Positions 54,996-63,978 of a stretch of DNA of 64,000 nt are shown in pieces. This DNA comes from Actinomyces bowdenii. Its GTDB lineage: Bacteria > Actinomycetota > Actinomycetes > Actinomycetales > Actinomycetaceae. Position numbers and translations under genes: made by a program. The stretch's first letter is position 1. Each line of letters begins with the position of its first letter. The stretch spans positions 222,401-286,400 of the forward strand of contig NZ_JAGFOU010000001.1 of the NCBI RefSeq assembly GCF_017592395.1. The letters are read 5' to 3'. Under the pieces are notes generated by a model, which had not been told where the DNA came from, searched no databases, and was given only the letters and a program-made list of their open reading frames with translations.

Positions 54996-56723
54996 ATGCC
55001 TCATGCCCCCAGTACTCCCGATGCTCCCGCCCCCAGCCGCACGCCCTCGGCGATCGACGCCGTCGCCGAGCAGCATGTCTCCCGGCTGGCGCGCCTGTCA
55101 CCCGAGTTCGCCACCACGGCGGGGCTGCCGGGGCCCCGCGGCGCCCTGGACGACTACTCCCCCGAGGGCCTGGCGGCCCTCGATGATCTCAACCGCGAGA
55201 CCCTGGCCGCTCTCGATGGCCTGGAGCCCGCTGATGGGGTCGACGCCGTGACCCTGGCGGCGATGCGCGAGCGCCTGGGGCTGGAGCGCGAGCTGTCCCA
55301 AGCCGGGGAGGACCTGCGCGCCCTGAACAACATCACCTCGGCGGTGCAGGCCCTGCGCGACCACTTCGACCTCATGCCCACCGGCACCGCCCAGGACTGG
55401 GAGCAGATCGCCTCGGCCCTGGCCGATGTGCCCCGGGCCCTGGCGGGCTACACCCAGTCCCTGCGCCTGGCCGCCTCCCGCGGGGATGTGGCGGCCAGGC
55501 GCCAGGTGGAGGCCTGCATCGCCCAGGCCGCGGAGCAGGCGGGCGAGGCCTCCTCCTACACGGCCCTCATCGAGGGCGCACCGGGCGACCTGGAGGCCCC
55601 GCTGCGCTCGGCGCTGGGATCCGGGGCGCGGGCGGCCCGGGGCGCCTACGCCGATCTGGCCTCCTTCCTGGCCGAGGAGCTGGCCCCGCAGGCGGGAACG
55701 CAGGACGCCGTGGGGCGGGAGCGCTATGAGCGCTTCTCCCGGGAGTTCCTGGGGGCACGGATCGACCTTGATGAGACCTATGAGTGGGGTCGGGCCCGGC
55801 TGGCGGATATCGATGCCGCGCAGCGGGCCATCGCTGAGGAGCTCTACGGCCCGGGCACCACCGTGCGCGAGGCCATGGAGCGCCTCGACGCGGACCCGGC
55901 GCGCATGCTGCACGGCACGCAGGCGCTCCAGGCCTGGATGCAGCGCACCTCCGATGAGGCGATCGCGGCGCTCGACGGCGTCCACTTCGACATCCCCGCC
56001 CCGCTGCGCGCCCTGGAGTGCCGGATCGCGCCGAGCACCACGGGCGGCATCTACTACACGGGGCCCTCGGATGACTTCTCCCGCCCGGGCCGCATGTGGT
56101 GGTCGGTGCCCAAGGGCACCGAGGAGTTCTCCACCTGGCAGGAGCGCACCACGGTGTTCCACGAGGGGGTTCCCGGCCATCACCTCCAGGTGGGGATGCA
56201 GACCTACCTGCGCGAGGAGCTCAACACCTGGCGCCGCCAGTGCTGCTGGGTCTCGGGGCACGGCGAGGGCTGGGCCCTGTACGCCGAGCAGCTGATGGCG
56301 GATCTGGGCTTCCAGGAGGATCCGGCCGACCGCCTGGGGATGCTCGACGCGCAGCGGCTGCGGGCGGCGCGCGTGGTGCTGGACATCGGGGTGCACCTGG
56401 GCAAGCGCCGTCCCCCCGAGCTGGCGGGCCTGGAGGGCGTGGGCGAGGGCCTCTGGGATGAGGGCTCGGCCTGGGCCTTCCTGCGCCACAACACGGCCAT
56501 GCGGGAGTCCTTCCTGCGCTTCGAGCTGGACCGCTACCTGGGCTGGCCGGGGCAGGCGCCCTCCTATGCGGTGGGGCAGCGCCTGTGGGAGGGCATCCGG
56601 GAGGCGGACCGGGCCGCGGCGGTGGCGCGCGGGGAGGAGTTCTCGCTCAAGGACTTCCACACCCGGGCCCTGCGCCTGGGCAGTGTGGGCCTGGACGTCA
56701 TGCGCGAGGCCCTGACCGCCTGA
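54996..56723 (+). CDS. DUF885-family metallopeptidase-like protein
   Basis: A 575-residue mostly helical protein of the DUF885 family. HEGVPGHH (about residues 388-395) matches the zinc-binding HExxxGH motif. A downstream Glu in SGHGEGWALYAEQLM completes the metal site. The family resembles M32-type carboxypeptidases, and peptide cleavage in the cytosol is a reasonable guess. Length (570-590) is normal. It starts just after the twin palindrome and ends at a convergent terminator. Confidence 0.85.
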   Translation: MPHAPSTPDAPAPSRTPSAIDAVAEQHVSRLARLSPEFATTAGLPGPRGALDDYSPEGLAALDDLNRETLAALDGLEPADGVDAVTLAAMRERLGLERELSQAGEDLRALNNITSAVQALRDHFDLMPTGTAQDWEQIASALADVPRALAGYTQSLRLAASRGDVAARRQVEACIAQAAEQAGEASSYTALIEGAPGDLEAPLRSALGSGARAARGAYADLASFLAEELAPQAGTQDAVGRERYERFSREFLGARIDLDETYEWGRARLADIDAAQRAIAEELYGPGTTVREAMERLDADPARMLHGTQALQAWMQRTSDEAIAALDGVHFDIPAPLRALECRIAPSTTGGIYYTGPSDDFSRPGRMWWSVPKGTEEFSTWQERTTVFHEGVPGHHLQVGMQTYLREELNTWRRQCCWVSGHGEGWALYAEQLMADLGFQEDPADRLGMLDAQRLRAARVVLDIGVHLGKRRPPELAGLEGVGEGLWDEGSAWAFLRHNTAMRESFLRFELDRYLGWPGQAPSYAVGQRLWEGIREADRAAAVARGEEFSLKDFHTRALRLGSVGLDVMREALTA

Positions 56724-56734
56724 GGCGGCGCACT

Positions 56735-56763
56735 GCGCCGGCCGGGCCGCCCCCGGCCGGCGC
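56735..56763. terminator. Convergent terminator after DUF885 gene
   Basis: A 12-bp stem GCGCCGGCCGGG/CCCGGCCGGCGC with a 5-base loop between two convergent stop codons. Confidence 0.75.
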
Positions 56764-56786
56764 GGGCCCACCGGGCCGAGCCCCGG

Positions 56787-58157
56787 TCACTGGTCCGGGC
56801 GCCCCTCCTGCCAGAACCCCTCGACGTCGACGACGCCGCTGGCCTCGAAGTCGGCGCGCACGGCCCGGCGCAGGCCCGCGTCGTGCAGCCAGTCCAGGGC
56901 GACGGCGGCCAGCCCGTAGGCGCCGTCGACGGCGGCCCGGTCCCCGGTGGCCGAGCCGGCGGCCCGGGCCATCTCGCGGGTGTGGAGAGCGACGTCGGGG
57001 CCGTCGGTGACCTTGATGAGGGGGTGGATGCCGGGGACGCGCTGGGAGATGTTGCCGAAGTCGGTGCCGGCGGCGATGGTCTCGGGCAGGACGCCGGCGG
57101 GCAGGGGCTCGCGGCCGCGCTCGCGCTGGGAGCGCACCCAGGCGGCCAGGAGCGGGCCGTTGTCGCGCACGGGCATCTCGTTGGAGTGGGGGTCGGTGGT
57201 GATCTCGACGCCGGTGCCGGTCATGAGGGCGGCCCCGTGGAGGAGCTCCTCGACGCGGGTGACGAGGTCCTTGAGGGTCTCGGGGTACTTCGAGCGCACC
57301 ATGATGGATAGTTCGGCGCGCTCGGGCACGATGTTGGGCACGCGCCCACCGTCGGCGACGACGGCGTGGAGGCGGTCCATGGGCAGGATCTGCTGGCGCA
57401 GCAGGCCCAGACCGGTGAGGGCCAGGGTGGCGGCGTCCAGGGCGTTGCGGCCCATGAAGGGCTGGGAGGAGGCGTGGGCGGGCACGCCGTGGAAGGCGGC
57501 GCTCAGGCGGCGCACCCCCAGCCAGGTCTGGTGGGTGAGGTCGTGGGCGTAGGAGTGGGTCTGGATGGCGGCGTCGATGCCCTCGAGCATGCCGCGCACG
57601 GCGAGGATCTCCTTGGCGGTGGAGTTCTCCTCAGCGGGGGTGGTCTGGAGGATGACGCGGCCGGGCAGGGTGCCGGGCCGCTCGGCCTCGAGGGCGGCCA
57701 GGGCCAGGAAGGCGCCGGTGGAGTTGGCGCACATGACGTTGTGGCCGCAGCCGTGGCCGATGTCGGGCAGGGCGTCGTACTCGCACAGGATGGCGATGGT
57801 GCCGGCGGGGCCGGAGCCGATGCCAGCGCGCAGGGCGGTGTCCATGCCGTAGACGCCGACGGCGGGCTCAATGCCGTGGTCGCGCAGGAGGCCGGCGACG
57901 GCGGCGACGGCGTGGTGCTCCTGGTAGCCGGTCTCGGGGTGGTCGTGGATGTCGTGGGACAGCTCGACGATCCGGGGGGCGAGCCGCTCAATGGCCTCGG
58001 CGAGGCGGGAGCGCAGGGGCGCCGGGGCGCCGGCGCCGTCCTGGAGGGCCGTGGCCGGGCCGGCCGCGGCGGAGCGCTCGGCGGTCTCGGCGGCCATGCG
58101 CTCCTGGATGGCGCGGCTGGGAGTGGTGGGGCGGGTGAGGTCGGTCAGGTCGCGCAT
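56787..58157 (-). CDS. M20D-family amidohydrolase/peptidase
   Basis: A 456-residue zinc hydrolase. The metal-binding and catalytic blocks are HDIHDHPETGYQEHHA, CEYDALPDIGHGCGHNVM and TTPAEEN, followed by the dimerisation domain (FHGVPAHASSQPFMGRNALDAA). The pattern matches the aminobenzoyl-glutamate hydrolase AbgB / PM20D2 group, which splits amide-linked amino acids or dipeptides. CATGAT lies 6 bases before the ATG at 58157 (leaderless pattern). The natural substrate is unknown. Confidence 0.88.
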   Translation of the reverse strand: MRDLTDLTRPTTPSRAIQERMAAETAERSAAAGPATALQDGAGAPAPLRSRLAEAIERLAPRIVELSHDIHDHPETGYQEHHAVAAVAGLLRDHGIEPAVGVYGMDTALRAGIGSGPAGTIAILCEYDALPDIGHGCGHNVMCANSTGAFLALAALEAERPGTLPGRVILQTTPAEENSTAKEILAVRGMLEGIDAAIQTHSYAHDLTHQTWLGVRRLSAAFHGVPAHASSQPFMGRNALDAATLALTGLGLLRQQILPMDRLHAVVADGGRVPNIVPERAELSIMVRSKYPETLKDLVTRVEELLHGAALMTGTGVEITTDPHSNEMPVRDNGPLLAAWVRSQRERGREPLPAGVLPETIAAGTDFGNISQRVPGIHPLIKVTDGPDVALHTREMARAAGSATGDRAAVDGAYGLAAVALDWLHDAGLRRAVRADFEASGVVDVEGFWQEGRPDQ

Positions 58158-58234
58158 GGGGCCATCATGCTCCTGCGCGCTCCTGCACGGGAGGACCGCC
58201 CTGGTGGAGCCGCCGCGGGCTCCGGGCCATGGCC

Positions 58235-58277
58235 GCATGCGGTGCCCCACCGCCACGGGGCGTGGGGCGCCGCATGC
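58235..58277. terminator. Terminator after efeB
   Basis: A 16-bp stem (GCATGCGGTGCCCCAC at 58235-58250 with 58262-58277, one G:T pair) placed 5 bases beyond the efeB stop on the minus strand, closing the efeUOB transcript. Confidence 0.8.
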
Positions 58278-58281
58278 GCGC

Positions 58282-59709
58282 TCAGTCGAACAGCGCCTGG
58301 CCCACCATGGTCTCGCCGTCCTTGATGCCCCGTGGCACGGCGAACAGCGCCGAGCCCAGGTGCTGGAGGTACTCCTCCAGGGCATCGGTCTGCGTCATGC
58401 GGTCCAGAATGGGGTAGAAGTTGGTGCGCGGGTCGCGCACGAAGGCCACGAAGAACAGCCCCGTCTCCAGGCGCCCCAGGGTGTCGTTGCCCTCGGTGTA
58501 GTTGTACCCGCGGCGCAGCATCCGCCGCCCCTGGTTGCGCTCGGGGGCGACGACGGCGATGTGGGAGTCCGCGGGCACCAGCGCCTCGCCGTCCTCGCCC
58601 GTGGCCTCGTAGTCCACCGTGGTGAACTCCTGGGAGGACTCGGTGGGGTCGACGACGCTCAGCGGCGCCCCGTAGCGCTTGTCGCGCCCCATGATCTGCT
58701 CCTGCTCGATGAGCCGGATGCGGTCCCAGATCTCGGCGAACATGTGGATCTTGCGGGCCACATAGTAGGTGCCGCCCGCCATCCAGTCCGCGGCCCCGTC
58801 GTCACCGGGCTGCACCCACAGGTGCTCGTCGAGCTCGGAGGCCTCGTCCTCGGCCTTGATGTTGTTGGTGCCGTCCTTGAAGCCGAAGAGGTTGCGGGGC
58901 GTCTCCTGCTCCACGGAGGTCGAGGAGGTGCGGCCGTAGCCGATCTGGCTCCACTTGAGGGTGGCGGTGCCGAAGGCGATCCGCGTGAGGTTGCGGATGG
59001 CGTGGACGCATACCTGGGCGTCATTGGAGCAGGCCTGGATGAGCAAGTCCCCGTAGCTCTGGCTGGCGCTGAGCTGCTCGTGGGCGAAGGTCGGCATGCC
59101 CTCGTCGAGGATGCCGGGCAGCCTGCCCGCCAGGCCGAAGCGGTCCCGGCCCTCCTCATCGACGAACAGGCTCTTGCCGAAGCCGAAGGTGATGGTCAGG
59201 CCATTGGGCTTGTAGCCCCAGACCTCGCCGGTGTCCTTGGGCGGCATCTGCTTGTTCGCACTGGGCTCCCCGCCCACCAGCTCTCCGGCGCACATCTGCT
59301 CGGCAGCCACCGTCCACTCGGTCAGGAGGGCCTTGAGCTCCTCGACATCCGTGGTGGAGACGGTGAAGGCGGCGGTGAACATGTTGTCCTGGGCGGGGGT
59401 GAGGATGCCCGCCTGCCGCTCGCCCCGGAAGGGGTAGACGGTGAGGATCGTGTCGTCGGCGGCCCTCTGGGAGGAGACCCAGGCCCGCCCCCCGGCCACG
59501 CCCGCCAGCCCCGCCAGCGCCGCGCCGAGGCCGGCGCTGGTGAAGATGGTGCGGCGGTTGGCCATCCGCCGGCTGGGGGTCTGCTCCTCGGCCGGTCCCC
59601 CGGCCGGGTCGGCTGCCGGCTCCTGCGCCGGGCTGCCGGCGCTCAGGGGCTGCTCGGCCTCACCGGTTCCGACGGGCTGGGAGGCGCCCGACGACGGCTG
59701 ACCACTCAC
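58282..59709 (-). CDS. efeB: Deferrochelatase/DyP-type peroxidase EfeB
   Basis: A 475-residue haem peroxidase exported by the Tat system (RRTIFTSAGLGAALAG, about residues 52-67). The DyP signature GFKDGTNN carries the catalytic Asp. HIAVVAPERNQGRRMLRRGYNY contains the haem-ligand and distal Arg region. It oxidises ferrous iron or releases iron from haem for the Efe uptake system. GTG start with GAGGAGA upstream; 36 bases after the efeO stop, so it is co-transcribed. Confidence 0.93.
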   Translation of the reverse strand: MSGQPSSGASQPVGTGEAEQPLSAGSPAQEPAADPAGGPAEEQTPSRRMANRRTIFTSAGLGAALAGLAGVAGGRAWVSSQRAADDTILTVYPFRGERQAGILTPAQDNMFTAAFTVSTTDVEELKALLTEWTVAAEQMCAGELVGGEPSANKQMPPKDTGEVWGYKPNGLTITFGFGKSLFVDEEGRDRFGLAGRLPGILDEGMPTFAHEQLSASQSYGDLLIQACSNDAQVCVHAIRNLTRIAFGTATLKWSQIGYGRTSSTSVEQETPRNLFGFKDGTNNIKAEDEASELDEHLWVQPGDDGAADWMAGGTYYVARKIHMFAEIWDRIRLIEQEQIMGRDKRYGAPLSVVDPTESSQEFTTVDYEATGEDGEALVPADSHIAVVAPERNQGRRMLRRGYNYTEGNDTLGRLETGLFFVAFVRDPRTNFYPILDRMTQTDALEEYLQHLGSALFAVPRGIKDGETMVGQALFD

Positions 59710-59745
59710 TGCTGTCTCCTCCTTCCGGGGTGATCTCGGCCGCGC

Positions 59746-61077
59746 TCAGTGCAGGACCTTGCTGGCCACCTGCGAGAGCGACTCGCTCAGGGCGTTGACG
59801 GCGTCGGAGAACTTGCGCTGCACATCGGTGTAGTCGGTGTCGGCGGGCTTCTCCCCGGCGTCCTTCTGGACGGCGGCGATCGTGGAGTAGTCCACGTAGG
59901 CGACCTGGCCCTCGGAGCTCTTGGACTCGTGGGGGGTGAGCAGGTCCTCGACGGCCTTGAACTGCTTCTCGATCTTGTCGGCGAGATCCGGGTCGTTCTG
60001 AACCACGATGTCCTTGACGTTGCCGAAGGCCACCTGGGCGCCCTCGACATTGGCCTTGAAGTCGTAGAGGTCGGTGTGGGAGAAGGTCTCCTCCTCGCCC
60101 ACGATCTTGGTCAGGGCGACCTCCTCCATGAGGGTGGAGGCGCCGGTGGCCACGTCGGTCAGCTCCAGGGCGAAGTCCTTGTCGCCGGCGCCCTTGATCT
60201 TGCCGTAGACCAGGTCGTAGAGGGACTGGGTGTCGGTGTTGAGCTGGTCGGCGATCTTCTTGCGCGCCGCGTCGTCGGCGAACTTGAAGGTGCTGGAGGC
60301 GTCCGTGATCCACAGGTCGGCCTCGATGCGGTGCCAGCCGGTCCAGCCCTCGATGACGCTGGCGTCGGTCACGGGCTTGCCGGCGTCGGCGGCCAGGTCC
60401 TGGATGCGCAGGTCCAGGGCGGCGTCGAGGTCGCCGGCCTCCTCGATGCCGAAGGCCTCGGCGGTGGGCTCGATGCGCTCGTAGTACTGGCGGGCCAGGG
60501 GGTAGAGGGTCTTGGCCTTCTCGGCGTCGCCGGAGAGGTAGACCTCGACGAACTCCTGGGTGGCGGTCAGCAGTTGGCCGACCTGGTCGCGCACGTAGGC
60601 GGTGTAGTTCTTGACGGCCTCCTCCTCCAGCTTGGCGATGTCGTCGCTGACGGCGACCTCCTGGCCGGGGGTGATGGTCAGCTCGGTGACGCCCTTGAGC
60701 TCGCCGACCATGTTGGGCTTGGAGGCGCCGTAGTAGGTGCCCTCCTTCAGGGCGGTGGTCAGTGTGGCGGTGGTGCCGGGGCCGATGCTCTCCTGCTCGG
60801 AGACGATCTGGAGCTTGTCGTCGGTGAGGACCTCGAACTCGTTGGGGACGGTGCCCTGGTTGGTGATGGTGAAGGTGACCAGGCCGGCGGGGAAGGAGAC
60901 CGGGGAGATCTCGCAGCCGTCGTCGGTGATGGTGACCGTGACGGCCTGGGCCCCCGCGGAGGCCGAGGCCCCCGAGCCGGTGGAGTTCCTGGGGTTGTCG
61001 GCGCAGGCGGCCAGTCCCAGGGCGGTGAGCGGGAGCAGGGTGAGCAGGCTGCGGCGCTTGATGCTCGGGATCGACAT
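59746..61077 (-). CDS. efeO: Iron-uptake lipoprotein EfeO (cupredoxin + M75)
   Basis: A 443-residue lipoprotein precursor (lipobox LAAC, Cys25). Residues about 45-135 are a cupredoxin domain (VTVTITDDGCEISPVSFPAGLVTFTITNQG), and 150-440 is a peptidase M75/imelysin-like domain with the GWHRIEADLW motif that binds iron. It is the periplasmic-side iron/electron component of the EfeUOB ferrous importer. AAGGAAG precedes the ATG. It follows efeU after 115 bases. Confidence 0.93.
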   Translation of the reverse strand: MSIPSIKRRSLLTLLPLTALGLAACADNPRNSTGSGASASAGAQAVTVTITDDGCEISPVSFPAGLVTFTITNQGTVPNEFEVLTDDKLQIVSEQESIGPGTTATLTTALKEGTYYGASKPNMVGELKGVTELTITPGQEVAVSDDIAKLEEEAVKNYTAYVRDQVGQLLTATQEFVEVYLSGDAEKAKTLYPLARQYYERIEPTAEAFGIEEAGDLDAALDLRIQDLAADAGKPVTDASVIEGWTGWHRIEADLWITDASSTFKFADDAARKKIADQLNTDTQSLYDLVYGKIKGAGDKDFALELTDVATGASTLMEEVALTKIVGEEETFSHTDLYDFKANVEGAQVAFGNVKDIVVQNDPDLADKIEKQFKAVEDLLTPHESKSSEGQVAYVDYSTIAAVQKDAGEKPADTDYTDVQRKFSDAVNALSESLSQVASKVLH

Positions 61078-61172
61078 CTGTCTTCCTTCGGTCGGAGGTG
61101 TGATTCGGTCGGATGGTGCGGGTGGCGGGACGGCCGGCGCGCGGCGGACCTCGCGGCGCCGCCGTGCGCCTA

Positions 61173-61205
61173 AGGTGGTCCTCAGGTGGTTCTCAGGTGG
61201 TCGAG
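61173..61205 (-). repeat. 11-bp tandem repeat across the efeU stop codon
   Basis: Three near-identical 11-bp units (AGGTGGTCCTC, AGGTGGTTCTC, AGGTGGTCGAG on the plus strand) span the last efeU codons, its stop and the region after. Because 11 is not a multiple of 3, gain or loss of a unit would change the EfeU C-terminus. Confidence 0.8.
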
Positions 61206-62071
61206 GGCTGCGGGGAGGTGACGGCGCCGGCGCTGCGGGGCCGGGTACCGCGGATCTTCCGCGTCAGCAGGATGAGGGCGGGGACGATGTAGAGCGCCCA
61301 GCCCACGACCTGGAGCACGGTGGGCTGGAGGTTGACCTGGAACATGGCGTTGAGGACCACGTAGAGCCAGTACAGGGGGGAGCTGGGCGCGGGCAGCTGG
61401 GCGGACAGGTCCCAGGCGTGGTTCATGATGCCCGGCAGGACGCTGGCCTCCTGGAAATCGCCGACGCCGTAGGCGACGATGCCCGCCGCGACCACCACCA
61501 GGAAGTACCCGGTGACGGCGAAGAACAGGTGGAAGTTGATGCGCACGGCACCCAGGTAGATGAGGCAGCCCAGCACGATGCCCAGCGCGAGCCCGGTGAC
61601 CACCCCCAGCGTGGTCTGGATGGTCGAGTTCTCGATGCTGGAGCGCACGGTGGCCCAGACGAACAGGGCGGTCTCCACCCCCTCGCGCCCCACGGCGATG
61701 ATGGCGATCCACACCACCCCCCACCCGGAGGCGCGCTCGGCTAGGCTCCTGGACAGGGAGGACTCCAGCCCCTGCCTCATCTCCCGGGCGTTGCGGCCCA
61801 TCCAGAAGATCATCCAGGTGACCATGCCCACGGCGATGAAGGACAGGGTGCCGCCGAGGATCTCCTGGGCCTGGAAGGTCAGGGTCTTGGGGCCCCAGGT
61901 CAGGACCGCTCCCACGCTCAGGGGGATGAGGGCCGCCAGCCCGACGCCGATCCACAGCTTGGGCAGCACGTCCCGGCGCCCCGTCTTGACCAGGTAGGCG
62001 ACCAGGATGCTGACGACGAGGGCGGCCTCCAGGCCTTCTCGCAGGGCGATGAGCAGGTTGGCGAGGAACAC
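61193..62071 (-). CDS. efeU: Ferrous iron permease EfeU (FTR1 family)
   Basis: A 292-residue membrane permease with seven helices. Two iron-binding REGxE motifs are visible, REGLEAALVVS (helix 1) and GREGVETALFVW (helix 4), as in yeast Ftr1. It carries ferric/ferrous iron across the membrane using EfeO and EfeB. The GTG at 62071 has TGGAGA upstream. It is the first gene of the efeUOB operon behind a DtxR-type box. Confidence 0.95.
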   Translation of the reverse strand: MFLANLLIALREGLEAALVVSILVAYLVKTGRRDVLPKLWIGVGLAALIPLSVGAVLTWGPKTLTFQAQEILGGTLSFIAVGMVTWMIFWMGRNAREMRQGLESSLSRSLAERASGWGVVWIAIIAVGREGVETALFVWATVRSSIENSTIQTTLGVVTGLALGIVLGCLIYLGAVRINFHLFFAVTGYFLVVVAAGIVAYGVGDFQEASVLPGIMNHAWDLSAQLPAPSSPLYWLYVVLNAMFQVNLQPTVLQVVGWALYIVPALILLTRKIRGTRPRSAGAVTSPQPSTT

Positions 62072-62104
62072 CCGATCTCCATGTCATATCTGGACAAATA
62101 CAAG

Positions 62105-62123
62105 CAAGGCAAGCCTAGCCTAG
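62105..62123 (-). promoter_or_regulatory. DtxR/IdeR iron box of efeUOB
   Basis: CTAGGCTAGGCTTGCCTTG on the minus strand matches the 19-bp IdeR/DtxR consensus TTAGGTTAGGCTAACCTAA at 14 positions, including the central AGGCT. It lies 34 bases before the efeU start at a promoter-like place. Iron-loaded repressor bound here would switch efeUOB off. Confidence 0.8.
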
Positions 62124-62292
62124 GCTGTCGGGAGTCAACAAGCAGGCCGCCCGTCCTGGCCGGCCCGGGCCGCGGAGCCCGCCCGCGACGGGCGGGGCCC
62201 TCGGGCTGGGAGACCCTCCCGCCGTGACCCGACCGTGATCGGGTGATAGCCTCCTGCCTTGTCCCGCACGTCCCATCGAGCATGAGGGCATC

Positions 62293-62751
62293 ATGAGCAG
62301 CTTGCAGTGGAGTCACAGTCAGGCCTCCAGCGCCACCAACAGTTTCGACCTGGCGAGCGCCAACATCAGTGGTGATTCGGTGAGCTCCCCGTCGGGGTGC
62401 GGCTGGTCGGTCTCTGCGACGGCCACCGTGGTGTCCAACCTCCAGTCGGCCCTGTCCGGCTTGCAGTCGACGATCCCCTCCTTGTCCAGCAGCCTGTCCG
62501 CGGCGGACAGCAGCCTGTCGACGGCGGACTCGCAGGCGGCGATGTGCACGCCGGCATCCTCAATGGGCCGGCCCTCGCTCGTGGGACCCCAGGCGCCCTC
62601 CTGGACAACCCCTCCGGGCCCTTCGGCCAGATCCGGCCAGGGCCCCGGTGCTGGAGGAGTCGCGCCTCAGTCGAGCACCGCAGTGCCGGGACGCTCGTCG
62701 TCGTCTCGGGGTCCCCGCACCACCAGGTTGGACCCTCTGCGCAACTACTAG
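62293..62751 (+). CDS. WXG100-like small secreted substrate (uncertain C-terminus)
   Basis: A 152-residue protein. Residues 1-82 are helical, rich in Ser/Ala with a Trp-x-Gly-less WXG-type pattern (MSSLQWSHSQASSATNSF, then SNLQSALSGLQSTIPSLSSSLSAADSSLS), like early WXG100/T7SS substrates. Residues 85-152 are a low-complexity Pro/Ser tail that could be natural or the result of a frameshift. It is the first gene of a likely pair with the toxin-like gene at 62812. No ESX machinery is in the window. Confidence 0.5.
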   Translation: MSSLQWSHSQASSATNSFDLASANISGDSVSSPSGCGWSVSATATVVSNLQSALSGLQSTIPSLSSSLSAADSSLSTADSQAAMCTPASSMGRPSLVGPQAPSWTTPPGPSARSGQGPGAGGVAPQSSTAVPGRSSSSRGPRTTRLDPLRNY

Positions 62752-62811
62752 AGGTGCAGCCGCGGCCGTCGACGGCAGTCATCGAACCCACAGGTAGTGA
62801 GGGAGGTTGCT

Positions 62812-63978
62812 ATGAGCATCGATACGCATCTTGACGCCACGCCCAGCGATATCAGGTCCTCCGCGACTGATATCGGCACCATTAAGACGCACGTGGATTC
62901 CTGCGAGGACAACCTCATCAGCGGGCGCACCGCCCTGTGCGAGTTGGAGGGGCTGTCTGCTGGGAGCGCGACCACGACAGCTTCTCAGGCGATCACCTCC
63001 TGTGAGGATCTTGTGGCGGACCTGGGCAGCTACAAGACCGCTCTGGAGAACTTCGCCTCGTCCCTGGATGCGGTCAAGGCGAGTCTTGCGGATATTCGGG
63101 ATCGGGCGACCGCGGGAGGCCTCTCGCTGTCGGGGGAGCTCATTAACGAGCCGACCAGCTCCTTCCCTGACGGCCCGGACCCAGCTAACGCCGAGCAGGT
63201 GCAGCAGGACGGCGACGAGCAGGCGAAGATCGCCCTGTACAACACATTGGAGACCGAGACCAGTGACATTCGCACCAAGGAGACGGAGGCGCGCCAGACC
63301 TTCTCGGACGCCTGCGCAGCCATCACGGGGGAGAACAATCCATTTGTGAATGCAGTGCTGCCCTCCCTCAATGGTGGCAGTTGGATGGTTGCGGCAAGCA
63401 TCATCTCATGGGGTGTCGACCGAGCCGATAATATCACCACTGCCGCACAAGGCCTTAGTCTTCACCAAGGCAAAGCCAATCTAGAATGGACAAATTCCAA
63501 GGGAAAGCCTATCGCCCATCACGGAGCCCACAATGGGCGGCCCGTCGGCAGAATTCGTCACGCGCTGCACGACAGCAAGTTGGAGAATTGGAAGCTCCCA
63601 ACCAGCGCCAAGGGAACCACAGCAGCGAAGATCGCCAATGCTGCCAGTAGAGCCCAACCTGCCCTGAAATGGGCGGGACGAGGAAGCACCGTGCTGTCAT
63701 TTGCTACGAGCGCTTATGGCCAGTGGCAGAAGGACTCTCATAACCCCTCGCTAGGAGAAGGAGAAAAGGTAGCCCGCGCGGGGACTAAAGGCGCATTCTC
63801 GGCTGCTGGAGCTTGGGGCGGAGCCACTCTCGGAGCAAAGGGAGGCGCAGCGATCGGCGTATGCATCGGGGGTCCCGCCGGCGCAGCCATCGGCGGCGTC
63901 ATTGGCGGAGTCGTTGGCGGAATAATCGGATCACAGGCAGGAGATTCGATCGCCAACACGGTTCTCAATTGGTTCTAG
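62812..63978 (+). CDS. T7SS-type (LXG/WXG-like) polymorphic toxin candidate
   Basis: A 388-residue protein. Residues 1-110 are a helical N-terminal domain (SIDTHLDATPSDIRSSATDIGTIKTHVDSCEDNL), typical of type VII-secreted effectors. A linker follows, and then a C-terminal region (about 195-388) with HHGAHNGRPVGR and a glycine-zipper stretch (GGATLGAKGGAAIGVCIGG, GGVIGGVVGGIIGSQAG) that could insert in membranes. From about 63330 the sequence is clearly poorer in GC than the N-terminal part, a pattern of recombined toxin tails. GAGGGAGG precedes the ATG. An immunity gene would be expected beyond the window. Confidence 0.7.
   Translation: MSIDTHLDATPSDIRSSATDIGTIKTHVDSCEDNLISGRTALCELEGLSAGSATTTASQAITSCEDLVADLGSYKTALENFASSLDAVKASLADIRDRATAGGLSLSGELINEPTSSFPDGPDPANAEQVQQDGDEQAKIALYNTLETETSDIRTKETEARQTFSDACAAITGENNPFVNAVLPSLNGGSWMVAASIISWGVDRADNITTAAQGLSLHQGKANLEWTNSKGKPIAHHGAHNGRPVGRIRHALHDSKLENWKLPTSAKGTTAAKIANAASRAQPALKWAGRGSTVLSFATSAYGQWQKDSHNPSLGEGEKVARAGTKGAFSAAGAWGGATLGAKGGAAIGVCIGGPAGAAIGGVIGGVVGGIIGSQAGDSIANTVLNWF

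Noticed and set aside
62545..62751. Frameshift in the WXG-like gene giving a longer real C-terminus
   Set aside because: The alternative frame shows no recognisable domain either, and the next gene has its own ribosome site, so a frameshift cannot be supported from sequence alone.
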